From positions 1 to 52,040 of the forward strand of contig JAADFU010000163.1 in the NCBI GenBank assembly GCA_013152715.1: a stretch of 52,040 bases of DNA. Direction: 5' to 3'. This DNA comes from Calditrichota bacterium (GTDB lineage: Bacteria > Zhuqueibacterota > Zhuqueibacteria > Thermofontimicrobiales > Thermofontimicrobiaceae). The translations under genes were made by a program, and so were the position numbers. Shown here piece by piece: positions 45,165-52,040 of this stretch (positions are counted from its first letter, which is position 1; every line of letters begins with the position of its first letter). The notes beneath the pieces are model-generated. The model searched no databases. It saw only the letters and a list, made by a program, of their open reading frames with translations, and was not told the origin of the DNA.

Positions 45165-47153
45165 ATGAAAAGAAGCTTGTTGATTTTTGCTTTGCTTATT
45201 TTAGGTCTTGTGAGTCGTTGTACGCTTAATTTGCCCGAGGATCCGCGACCACCGAAATGGGACTTACTCGTGGAAGAAATTCCGCTTTTCAGCGCTGATA
45301 CGCTCCGCGTCGGCGATGAGTTCTCGCGGGATACGTACAATCGTCTGGGACCTGATTCCATTCTTTCCATTAACAAAAATGGCCAAAAGACATTCGGGCT
45401 GGCGGACAAACTTCGAATTCAAAGCCAGAACGTGCATGCCTCTGCTCAATTGGGAAATTTTGAAATAAGCGCCACTCAGCAATCGAGCACAGAGATCTAT
45501 TTCACGGACATTTATCCGGAATTAGCCGGCCATGAGGGACAACAAGCGATTGTGCCCCCGAAAGATTTGACGCCTGTTGAAAAAGAAGTTACTCTCACGG
45601 ATTTTGATAGCGTCAACGTCGTCACTGGCAGAGTGCGTTTGGAAGTCACCAATCATCTGGGCATGGACTTGAGCGGCGATGTGCGCCTGGCTATTCTGGA
45701 TCAGGTCCGGGCCAATGCGCCCATTGATACGCTCCAGTTGGGATTGATTCGGGATGGCGAAACCAGATTTTTCTATGTGGACCTGGAAAATGAATTGATT
45801 TCTTCGAGTATTCTGGCAGTGCTGTTCGGCAGAATGGACGGCAGCAACGGGCAAACTGTGACTCTCGTTCAGGGCGCTCGCTTGGAACTGTCCGTCTCGC
45901 CGGAGGATATCGTCGCTGACGCAGCCTACGGCGCCAACCTGAAAGAGCAGATTTTGGAACTGACAGATTCCATCGACTTAAGCACCGATTCTCTCACCGT
46001 GCGCCGCGGCGAAATTGAGTACGGATCCATTTTGCTGGAGATTACCAACCATTTCAATTTTGGCATCGGTCTGGAAATCGATGTTCTCAGTATCACCGAT
46101 GCCAACGGCGACCCTTTTTCTCTTTCTCTCAATTTGTCCCCTGGTCAAACGGGTTCAGATGTGGTGTATTTGGACAATGGTGTGCTCGATCTGGACGGTG
46201 AAAATCTAAAATTCGGGATAAAACTACAAATTTTTCCCAATGCGAGTAACAGATATGACTTGAAATCCAGCGATGAATTAGGCGTAGCTGTGAAGCTCTC
46301 CGATATTCAATTCTCGTCGGTGACAGCGGATTTTAATATCGCGACCTCCTTCCCTGAATTTGAAGAAGAGGTTTTTCCCCAAGGAACGGAAAATTTAAAA
46401 AACTTCGATTTTCACGATGTCTGGCTGAAAATGCAATTTCTGGACACACCGTTTGATCTCGGTTTAAACCTCACTTTCAACGCGGTTCGCAGCGACACTT
46501 CGTATAAAATTGTAATTCAAAAAAATATCCCTGCCAATGGTTCGCTTTTGCTCAACCGTAACGGCGCCAATGAAGACCAGTCGCAGCCGACGATTGTGGA
46601 TTTGTTTAATATCATTCCTGAAAAGATGCTCGTCAGCGGCTCTGTGCGTGTGATGGGACAAAATGCCACTTTTCACAAAGACGACCAGATGGGCGTCAGA
46701 TATGATCTCGATTTTCCGCTCATGTTTACTACCAAAAATTCCCACTATTCCAAAACGGACTCTCTGAATATTGACGAGGACGCGCGGCAGAAAATCAGAG
46801 ATTACACTTATCAAGGATCTATTAATGTTTCGCTCGTGAATAGTTTACCTATTTCCGGATTTTTGTCGTTATTTGTAGGACCTGATTCAAATCACGTTGA
46901 TTCAGAGATTTTTACCATCGTTTTGCCGAGACCCACTTTGCGCAATGACGGTGTCGTTGCGCAACCTGCCAGTGGATCTTTTGTAATCGAGTTGACTAAA
47001 CAAAAATTTACTGAAATAGCAGACAGCTATTTCCTTCGCTTCGAGGCGAGTTTGGACGACACGCCGGAAGCCACGCTGACGGCAAATGACTACTTGATCG
47101 TAAAAGATGTTTTTATCAACGGCAAGTTTCTCATTGATCCTGATAATCTTTAA
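45165..47153 (+). CDS. Exported beta-sandwich protein, probable lipoprotein, function unknown
   Basis: 662 residues from ATG 45165. The frame opens 31 codons earlier, but only MKRSLLIFALLILGL gives an export signal, and GGGTGA lies just before it. Cys18 in VSRCTLN could be lipidated, though Arg at -1 is unusual. The mature part is beta-rich with internal repeats of a L-E-(V/I)-T-N-H motif (VRLEVTNHLGMDLSGD, near 183; ILLEITNHFNFGIGLEID, near 286), and a similar VSLVNSLPISGFLSLF near 556. These resemble LEA/Ig-like sandwiches common in large FCB envelope proteins. It lies 32 bases upstream of an outer-membrane protein gene, so the two probably act together at the outer membrane. No enzyme motif was found. 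Confidence 0.82.
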   Translation: MKRSLLIFALLILGLVSRCTLNLPEDPRPPKWDLLVEEIPLFSADTLRVGDEFSRDTYNRLGPDSILSINKNGQKTFGLADKLRIQSQNVHASAQLGNFEISATQQSSTEIYFTDIYPELAGHEGQQAIVPPKDLTPVEKEVTLTDFDSVNVVTGRVRLEVTNHLGMDLSGDVRLAILDQVRANAPIDTLQLGLIRDGETRFFYVDLENELISSSILAVLFGRMDGSNGQTVTLVQGARLELSVSPEDIVADAAYGANLKEQILELTDSIDLSTDSLTVRRGEIEYGSILLEITNHFNFGIGLEIDVLSITDANGDPFSLSLNLSPGQTGSDVVYLDNGVLDLDGENLKFGIKLQIFPNASNRYDLKSSDELGVAVKLSDIQFSSVTADFNIATSFPEFEEEVFPQGTENLKNFDFHDVWLKMQFLDTPFDLGLNLTFNAVRSDTSYKIVIQKNIPANGSLLLNRNGANEDQSQPTIVDLFNIIPEKMLVSGSVRVMGQNATFHKDDQMGVRYDLDFPLMFTTKNSHYSKTDSLNIDEDARQKIRDYTYQGSINVSLVNSLPISGFLSLFVGPDSNHVDSEIFTIVLPRPTLRNDGVVAQPASGSFVIELTKQKFTEIADSYFLRFEASLDDTPEATLTANDYLIVKDVFINGKFLIDPDNL

Positions 47154-47185
47154 AGATAAGTTGGCAAAAGTAACCCGGAGAAGAA

Positions 47186-48460
47186 ATGAAGAAAAAATTA
47201 GCCATTTACACGATATTTGCCATTCTTTTCGTGGCGCCGAATTTGTGCTTTTCACAAAACGGACTCAGCTTGGGAATCGGCGGTATGACTGCCATATCTC
47301 GCGGCGTGGAATCTGTTCACTGGAATCCGGCCAATCTGGCATTTGCCGATCCCAATAGACCGAATTTTGAAATGATCATCTATTCTTTGAATGCCAGAGG
47401 CGGAAACAACTCCTTCAGCTTCGATGACATCAACAAATACATCGGCGACGGCGAAAGTATTTATTTGACGGAAACAGACGTCAAAAATATTTTGAATCTG
47501 ATCCCTAAATCCGGAATGGTGTTTGATTTTACGGGCAACGTGTCTCTGCTCAGCTTTTCTTACAAGAATTTTGGTTTTGGCATTGAATCCCAGATGTTCG
47601 GCCATTTTTCTGTGCCTAAAGATTTGTATGAAAATTTGCTCTATAAAATCGGAAGAGATGTTTACGACTATTCGGTGAACGGAGGGGGACAAGGATTAAT
47701 CAAATTTAAATTTTCATACGGGAGAAGGCTGATTGATCGCATTATTTTTGATGTGCCCGGATTGAAAAATACTGTATTTAAAGAAATTGCCTGGGGAGCA
47801 TCGCTGGCGCTCGTGCAGGGTGTCGGTTATGCCAATGTAGAAAAGGGAATGGCAAAACTTTCCATTACGAACAGCGGAATTCTGCCGCGCGCGGAATTTG
47901 CCACACGTACTGCCACGTTCGGCAAGGGAATAAGTCTTGATCTTGGTTTGAGCTCGTACACGAATAATGGCTGGCAGATTGGCATGGTTTTAGAAAATTT
48001 ATTGGGTTCAGTTTTTTGGGACCGAGGCGCACAGTTTTCGCGTGCATCTTTGGACCTGGGAAATGAGCCATTGTTCATTTTTGGCAAGGGACAGCTCGGC
48101 GATATCAATGCTGATTCGGTGACAGTGGATACGACTTATTCGATTGACGGTTTCAGCAAAAGGATTCCCCTCAGCTTTCGCGTCGGCATTGCCAAAAATA
48201 TCAAGCGTTACCTGCTCAACATGGAATTTGACCGCACCGATGGAATTTCTCAATTTTCATTTGGCGGTGGTGTGAAATTTTCTGTTTTTCGCTGCTACGC
48301 TTCCGTGGGCAGAAGGCTGAGCAATTTTCAGTGGAGTATCGGCGGTGCCCTGGATTTCAAGCGATTTTATTTTGACCTTGGCGTTTCCAGCCGCGGCGGC
48401 ATCACCCTCGGGAGTTCCAGAGCGTTGTCCTTGGGGACGAGTATGAAATTCGGCTTTTGA
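47186..48460 (+). CDS. FadL/PorV-like outer-membrane beta-barrel protein (DUF5723-like)
   Basis: 424 residues. A signal peptide ends near CFSQ. The mature start GLSLGIGGMTAISRGVESVHWNPANLAF resembles PorV/TraF/FadL-like barrels, and the protein continues with glycine- and aromatic-rich strands (NFGFGIESQMFGHFSV, ISLDLGLSSYTNNGW) to a C-terminal LGTSMKFGF ending in Phe, the barrel-insertion signal. The exact family is less sure than for the gene at 10660. GGAGAAG precedes the ATG. It follows the lipoprotein gene after 32 bases and is closed by a terminator, so the two form a two-gene operon. Confidence 0.85.
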   Translation: MKKKLAIYTIFAILFVAPNLCFSQNGLSLGIGGMTAISRGVESVHWNPANLAFADPNRPNFEMIIYSLNARGGNNSFSFDDINKYIGDGESIYLTETDVKNILNLIPKSGMVFDFTGNVSLLSFSYKNFGFGIESQMFGHFSVPKDLYENLLYKIGRDVYDYSVNGGGQGLIKFKFSYGRRLIDRIIFDVPGLKNTVFKEIAWGASLALVQGVGYANVEKGMAKLSITNSGILPRAEFATRTATFGKGISLDLGLSSYTNNGWQIGMVLENLLGSVFWDRGAQFSRASLDLGNEPLFIFGKGQLGDINADSVTVDTTYSIDGFSKRIPLSFRVGIAKNIKRYLLNMEFDRTDGISQFSFGGGVKFSVFRCYASVGRRLSNFQWSIGGALDFKRFYFDLGVSSRGGITLGSSRALSLGTSMKFGF

Positions 48461-48491
48461 AAAAGCGATCATTTGATTAAAATTTAAAAAG

Positions 48492-48527
48492 GGAAGCTCG
48501 TCTGAATTTTGGCCGGCTTCCTTTTTT
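48492..48527 (+). terminator. Intrinsic terminator after the outer-membrane protein gene
   Basis: GGAAGC (48492-48497) pairs with GCTTCC (48516-48521) around an 18-base loop, followed by six T's. It lies about 30 bases after the stop. Confidence 0.65.
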
Positions 48528-48668
48528 GTGTGTTTAAAAATAACGGCTTTTATCTGGGGGGGATAGATGGTGTGCACGATAACAAGTTGCTAACCTGCTC
48601 CCAGGATTAAAGCGCACAGTACTTTGAGAATGATTTTAGCTTTTTTTTAACCGACGAAACAATAATAT

Positions 48669-48689
48669 CTGACGTGCCCTGCGCGTCAG
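48669..48689. terminator. GC-rich hairpin between convergent genes
   Basis: CTGACGTG (48669-48676) pairs with CGCGTCAG (48682-48689), with one G-U pair, around CCCTG. It sits about 40 bases past the end of the leftward TPR gene but lacks a good T-run, so terminator function is only possible. Confidence 0.35.
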
Positions 48690-48726
48690 GTTGAGCAAAA
48701 AATGCTAGCCATTGACTTGTTACTGA

Positions 48727-49188
48727 TTAATTTGAACGATTTTTTAGAGATTCTATCTCTAATCTTATTAACTCGATGCTTTCAGAATCATTATTGTCTT
48801 CTGCATATCGGAGTGCTTTGTTGAACGCTTTATTAGCCTGTTTGAGTTTGCCAATTTCACGATAGGCTTTACCCAGCCAGCCATAGGCTTTAAAGTTTTT
48901 TACGTTGTTAAGAGCACGATGACGCCGATATTCCCATTTTGCACCAAAACCACGTGATGTAACCGAAGATATCACTTCTCTTTTTATTGCTTTTTTATAG
49001 TATTTGATTGCCAATTTATAATCACTAAAATTGAAGTAAATATTAGCAATATCCAAATAGACATCAGGATCCCGAGGTCTTATTTCTATTGCTATTAGAG
49101 CATTTTTAATCGCATTTTCCTTGTCTCCCTTTTCGAGATATTCGAAAGCTTTATTAGCGTAGGACGAAGCGTCGTCATTAAAATTCAT
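48727..49188 (-). CDS. Tetratricopeptide-repeat protein
   Basis: 153 residues, no export signal. TPR units are visible: ANKAFEYLEKGDKENAIKNA then EIRPRDPDVYLDIANIYFNF, SDYKLAIKYYKKAIK, and AYGWLGKAYREIGKLKQANKAFNKAL. Between units 2 and 3 there is a basic loop (about 73-95: SRGFGAKWEYRRHRA) that interrupts the repeat spacing. Such small TPR proteins are protein-interaction adaptors. AAGGAG lies six or seven bases before the ATG. Its base composition is lower in GC than the region to the left, like the FG-GAP gene next to it. Confidence 0.85.
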   Translation of the reverse strand: MNFNDDASSYANKAFEYLEKGDKENAIKNALIAIEIRPRDPDVYLDIANIYFNFSDYKLAIKYYKKAIKREVISSVTSRGFGAKWEYRRHRALNNVKNFKAYGWLGKAYREIGKLKQANKAFNKALRYAEDNNDSESIELIRLEIESLKNRSN

Positions 49189-49224
49189 TTGCTATCTCCT
49201 TAAAAAGATAGTCATTATTATATT

Positions 49225-49438
49225 GGCTCACCATCATTTTGGGTGGGTAATTTGGGAGTCGGTTAGTCCATTTTCGTCCTAATCCCTTCTCACTGATACT
49301 GGAAGGACGATGGTGAAATGGACTAACCGAATAAAAAACAATGAGTTGCACAGTTCAAAATGATGTGGCCGCTAATTGGCACCTCGACTAATGATAATAA
49401 TAATGCTTAAATTTACCCACTCGAAATGGTGGGGAGCC
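49225..49438. repeat. Inverted-repeat (MITE-like) element with inner hairpin
   Basis: The ends (49225-49253 and 49409-49438) are imperfect inverted repeats of about 29 bases, with about 25 matches and a one-base gap, running from GGCTCACCATCATTTTGGG to the complementary GGTGGGGAGCC. Inside, TCGGTTAGTCCATTT (49259-49273) pairs perfectly with AAATGGACTAACCGA (49316-49330). The next seven bases TCGTCCT pair with AGGACGA (49304-49310) after a five-base bulge. There is no open reading frame of note. The shape suggests a miniature inverted-repeat transposable element or a large structured RNA between the FG-GAP and TPR genes. Confidence 0.6.
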
Positions 49439-49481
49439 GTTTTTGATTTTGTCGCTTTTTTGCTAAACTACAGTAAAATAA

Positions 49482-51932
49482 TTATTTAATTAATATCATT
49501 TTTTTTACATCTTGAAATTCATCCATTTGAATATGATAAAAATAGATACCTGAAGCTAAATTATTTGCTTCAAATATGATTTTATGATTACCTGCGTGCA
49601 TTTCTTTATTCAAAATTGTAGAAACTATTTCCCCACTGATATTATATACTTTTAGACTTACATGACAACGATTTGAAACATCAAAATGAATTATTGTGCT
49701 TGAATTAAATGGATTTGGATAGTTTTGAGAGAGAAAAAAAGTTATTGGATTTCCTATAATTATTTCCCCTGTCATATAATATTTATAATCACCTTTATAA
49801 TCCATTTGTTTTAGACGATATTGATATGAGCCAATTAATATGTCAGTGTCTATATATACATAGTTATGTTGTATCGTGGAAGTCCCACAACCTTTTACAA
49901 AATCAATTTCTTGCCAATTGTGATCACCCATTTTTCTTCTCTCTATATAAAATCCATAGTTATTTGATTGAGGGGCTGTTGTCCATTGCAAATGAACATT
50001 ATTTTCAATAATGGTAGCTGTGAATGATATTAATTCCACTGGTACTGATGTTGTCATTAAATTTTCATACCAAGCAATCTTATTATCTTTGCCTGAAGCG
50101 GAAATTATATCTATATCACCATCACCGTCAAGGTCGGTTGCATATACGGACTTTGCCCAATCTGCATCGGTTGAAATTACTTTTTGGCTACTGAAACTGC
50201 CGGAACCATAGTTTTCATACCAAGCAATTTTGTCATCATCCATTGATGCTGATAGTACATCAATATCGCCATCGCCATCAAGATCTTTTGCATGAACACA
50301 ATGCGCACCAAGAGCATTAGTTGTAATAATGCATTGGCTACCGAAGCTGCCTGAACCATTATTTTCATACCAAGCAATTTTGTTGTCATCCTCAGAGGCA
50401 GAGAGCAAATCTAGATCACCATCACCATCAAGATCGGCAGTTGCTAGACAACGGACGCCTTTTGCCTTGGTTGTTATTTCTTGTAGACTGCTGAAACTAG
50501 CTGAACCATCGTTCTCATACCAACCAATCTGGCTGATCCAATTGGTGGTTACGGCTGCTAGCACGTCCATATCCCCATCACCATCAAGGTCTGCTGCATA
50601 GACAGTATTAGCTGCATTTAAATCTGTGTCGATCGCATTTTCACTGCTAAAACTACCCGAACCATTATTTTCGTACCATGCGATTTTGTCATGCCATTGG
50701 GATACGGAGAGAACATCTACGTCATTGTCACCATCGAGATCTGCCGCAAACACAGACCTCGCTCCATCTGCCTCTGTTGATATTATCTTTTCGCTGCTAA
50801 AATTGCCTGAACCGTCATTCTCATACCATGCAATTTTATCATCATCATATGACGCAGAGAGCACATCGATGTCGCCATCGCGGTCCAAATCAGCATAGTA
50901 AATGGAACGGACGTTATTTGCCTCGATGGTAATCAAATTCGGATGACCGAAACTTCCTGCTCCGTTGTTCCTATACCAAGCAATTTTATCATCTTGTCTA
51001 GATGAGGAAAGCACATCCATGTCACCATCCCCATCAAAATCTGCGGCTAAAACATTATTTGCATTATATGCATTCCAGCTGAATACATACTGGCTAATAA
51101 AATTACCTGAACCGTCATTTTCATACCAAGCAACCTTGTCGTCGTATATAGATGCATTAAGCACATCCATATCGCCGTCGTTATCCAAGTCTGCAGCATA
51201 AAATGATGAGGGTCTTTTTACATTACTATTGATATCAAACGTATTGTTGAACCTTCCTGAACCGTCATTTTCATGCCAAACGATTTTCTGCAATTTATTT
51301 GTATGAACTGCAGCAGATAGTACATCCAAATCACCATCCCCGTCGATATCCGTCACAAAAAAAGTGCTCAGTTCAGCGTTTGTGCTGGAGAAAATCTCTC
51401 TTTCATACATAAATCCAAGTGAACCTACGTTTTCATACCAACAAACAGCGTTCCAATATATTGATGTATAAATTACATCCAAGTCACCATCCCCGTCAAT
51501 ATCAGCAGCGCTAACCGAACTTGCTTCATCTGCCACTGTTGATATTATCTTTTCGCTGCTAAAATTGCCTGAACCGTCATTTTCATACCAAGCAATTTTA
51601 TCATCATCTTTTGATGCTGAGAGTATATCAATGTCGCCATCGCTGTCAATATCTGCTGCGTATATTGACTGGGCCCCTGCTGCGTCAGTCGTTATCACGT
51701 TCTGAGTACTGAAACCAGCAGTACCTTGATTTTCATACCAAGATATTTTATTATCATTCTGTGAGGCAACAATCACATCGAGTTTTCCATCACTATTGAG
51801 ATCAGTGCTGTAAATCGAAGTGGGTGAATCTACTTTCGGAACAATAATTCTTTGATCACTAAATTGTTGTTGAGACAAGGTGGGAGGAATGTAATAAGAA
51901 GATATAATCAAAATTATTAAAATAGTTTTCAT
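49482..51932 (-). CDS. FG-GAP/VCBS-repeat surface protein with T9SS C-terminal sorting domain
   Basis: 816 residues. A signal peptide (MKTILIILIISSYYI..., cleavage near LSQ) is followed by twelve tandem repeats of about 48-52 residues built on a D-x-D-G-D-x-D calcium loop and a KIAWYENDGSG strand (about 30-630). They should close into a beta-propeller like integrin alpha-chain or VCBS repeats, and are likely to bind ligands or surfaces. A fibronectin-like linker (VELISFTATIIENNVHLQW) and a sorting domain from about 730 (FFLSQNYPNPFNSS, then GIYFYHIQ) complete it, so secretion by the type IX system is expected. Some repeats are almost identical in DNA. GGAGAG lies six bases before the ATG. The gene is visibly more AT-rich than the central part of the window. 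Confidence 0.93.
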   Translation of the reverse strand: MKTILIILIISSYYIPPTLSQQQFSDQRIIVPKVDSPTSIYSTDLNSDGKLDVIVASQNDNKISWYENQGTAGFSTQNVITTDAAGAQSIYAADIDSDGDIDILSASKDDDKIAWYENDGSGNFSSEKIISTVADEASSVSAADIDGDGDLDVIYTSIYWNAVCWYENVGSLGFMYEREIFSSTNAELSTFFVTDIDGDGDLDVLSAAVHTNKLQKIVWHENDGSGRFNNTFDINSNVKRPSSFYAADLDNDGDMDVLNASIYDDKVAWYENDGSGNFISQYVFSWNAYNANNVLAADFDGDGDMDVLSSSRQDDKIAWYRNNGAGSFGHPNLITIEANNVRSIYYADLDRDGDIDVLSASYDDDKIAWYENDGSGNFSSEKIISTEADGARSVFAADLDGDNDVDVLSVSQWHDKIAWYENNGSGSFSSENAIDTDLNAANTVYAADLDGDGDMDVLAAVTTNWISQIGWYENDGSASFSSLQEITTKAKGVRCLATADLDGDGDLDLLSASEDDNKIAWYENNGSGSFGSQCIITTNALGAHCVHAKDLDGDGDIDVLSASMDDDKIAWYENYGSGSFSSQKVISTDADWAKSVYATDLDGDGDIDIISASGKDNKIAWYENLMTTSVPVELISFTATIIENNVHLQWTTAPQSNNYGFYIERRKMGDHNWQEIDFVKGCGTSTIQHNYVYIDTDILIGSYQYRLKQMDYKGDYKYYMTGEIIIGNPITFFLSQNYPNPFNSSTIIHFDVSNRCHVSLKVYNISGEIVSTILNKEMHAGNHKIIFEANNLASGIYFYHIQMDEFQDVKKMILIK

Positions 51933-52040
51933 GATTCTCTCCAGTAAATTAAATTTCTGGTATAACCCATAAACCTCGCAGTTAGAGTTATGCGCAATGA
52001 GAAATTATCAAAAAAATAGTTGAAGCATGGGGAATCCATA

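Noticed and set aside
50011-51201. Series of serine/proline-rich + strand ORFs
   Set aside because: Periodic antisense shadows of the FG-GAP repeats.
49482-51932. CRISPR-like regular spacing of repeats
   Set aside because: The period is about 150 bases, in frame and coding for FG-GAP repeats; there are no palindromic direct repeats or cas genes.

Overview
The window looks like a chromosomal segment of an uncultured-type bacterium of the FCB (Fibrobacterota-Chlorobiota-Bacteroidota) superphylum, most like Calditrichota or candidate phylum KSB1. The evidence is indirect. Four large proteins end in a type IX secretion (T9SS)-like C-terminal sorting or FlgD-like Ig domain, three of them with the NYPNPFNS motif. 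Two PorV/FadL-type outer-membrane proteins are present. Base composition is moderate to low GC, and at least two candidate promoters resemble the ordinary TTGACA/TATAAT type rather than the Bacteroidota type. No rRNA, tRNA, CRISPR array, transposase or phage gene was seen.

Region 1 (1-11.6 kb) is a surface-protein locus. It holds a 5'-truncated protein with about nine carboxypeptidase-regulatory-like repeats, a dockerin-like calcium-binding pair, a cohesin-like domain and a T9SS tail. Next is a 2245-residue scaffoldin-like protein with eight cohesin-like domains alternating with fibronectin type III-like domains. A PorV/PorQ-type outer-membrane protein follows, whose start codon overlaps the scaffold stop codon (ATGA). 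This is the best candidate for a little-described system: a cellulosome-like cohesin/dockerin scaffold carried by a type IX route.

Region 2 (12.3-24.6 kb, + strand) holds UDP-glucose dehydrogenase, a lipoprotein plus secreted M14 carboxypeptidase pair, glutamine synthetase (alpha type, with a palindrome over its candidate promoter), a lipoprotein serpin with a small partner, an outer-membrane barrel, and a DUF4416 protein overlapping a single-module pyruvate-kinase-like protein.

Region 3 (25.0-30.7 kb, - strand) is an envelope cluster: a metallopeptidase / beta-propeller / Omp85-like barrel fusion, a BamB-like propeller lipoprotein and a PEGA-domain protein, followed by a small conserved cytoplasmic protein.

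Region 4 (31.1-44.7 kb, + strand) holds a secreted phospholipase D-type nuclease with a T9SS tail. It then has the threonine-to-glycine pathway (tdh, kbl) with acpS between the two genes, a DUF2141 gene relic and a small membrane protein. A PRPP-synthetase-like protein with changed catalytic residues follows, next to an M61-like PDZ protein that has lost its zinc ligands. Last come a 2-hydroxyacyl-CoA dehydratase/activase-related iron-sulfur protein and a secreted glycogen-debranching-type glycosidase.

Region 5 (45.1-52.0 kb) holds a lipoprotein/outer-membrane-protein pair (+ strand). On the - strand there is a more AT-rich block with a TPR protein, a roughly 215-bp inverted-repeat (MITE-like) element and a 12-repeat FG-GAP surface protein with a T9SS tail.

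Several track-type start codons were moved on the basis of ribosome-binding sites, signal peptides and stop/start overlaps. The changed starts are 10660, 26609, 27736, 30692 and 45165.
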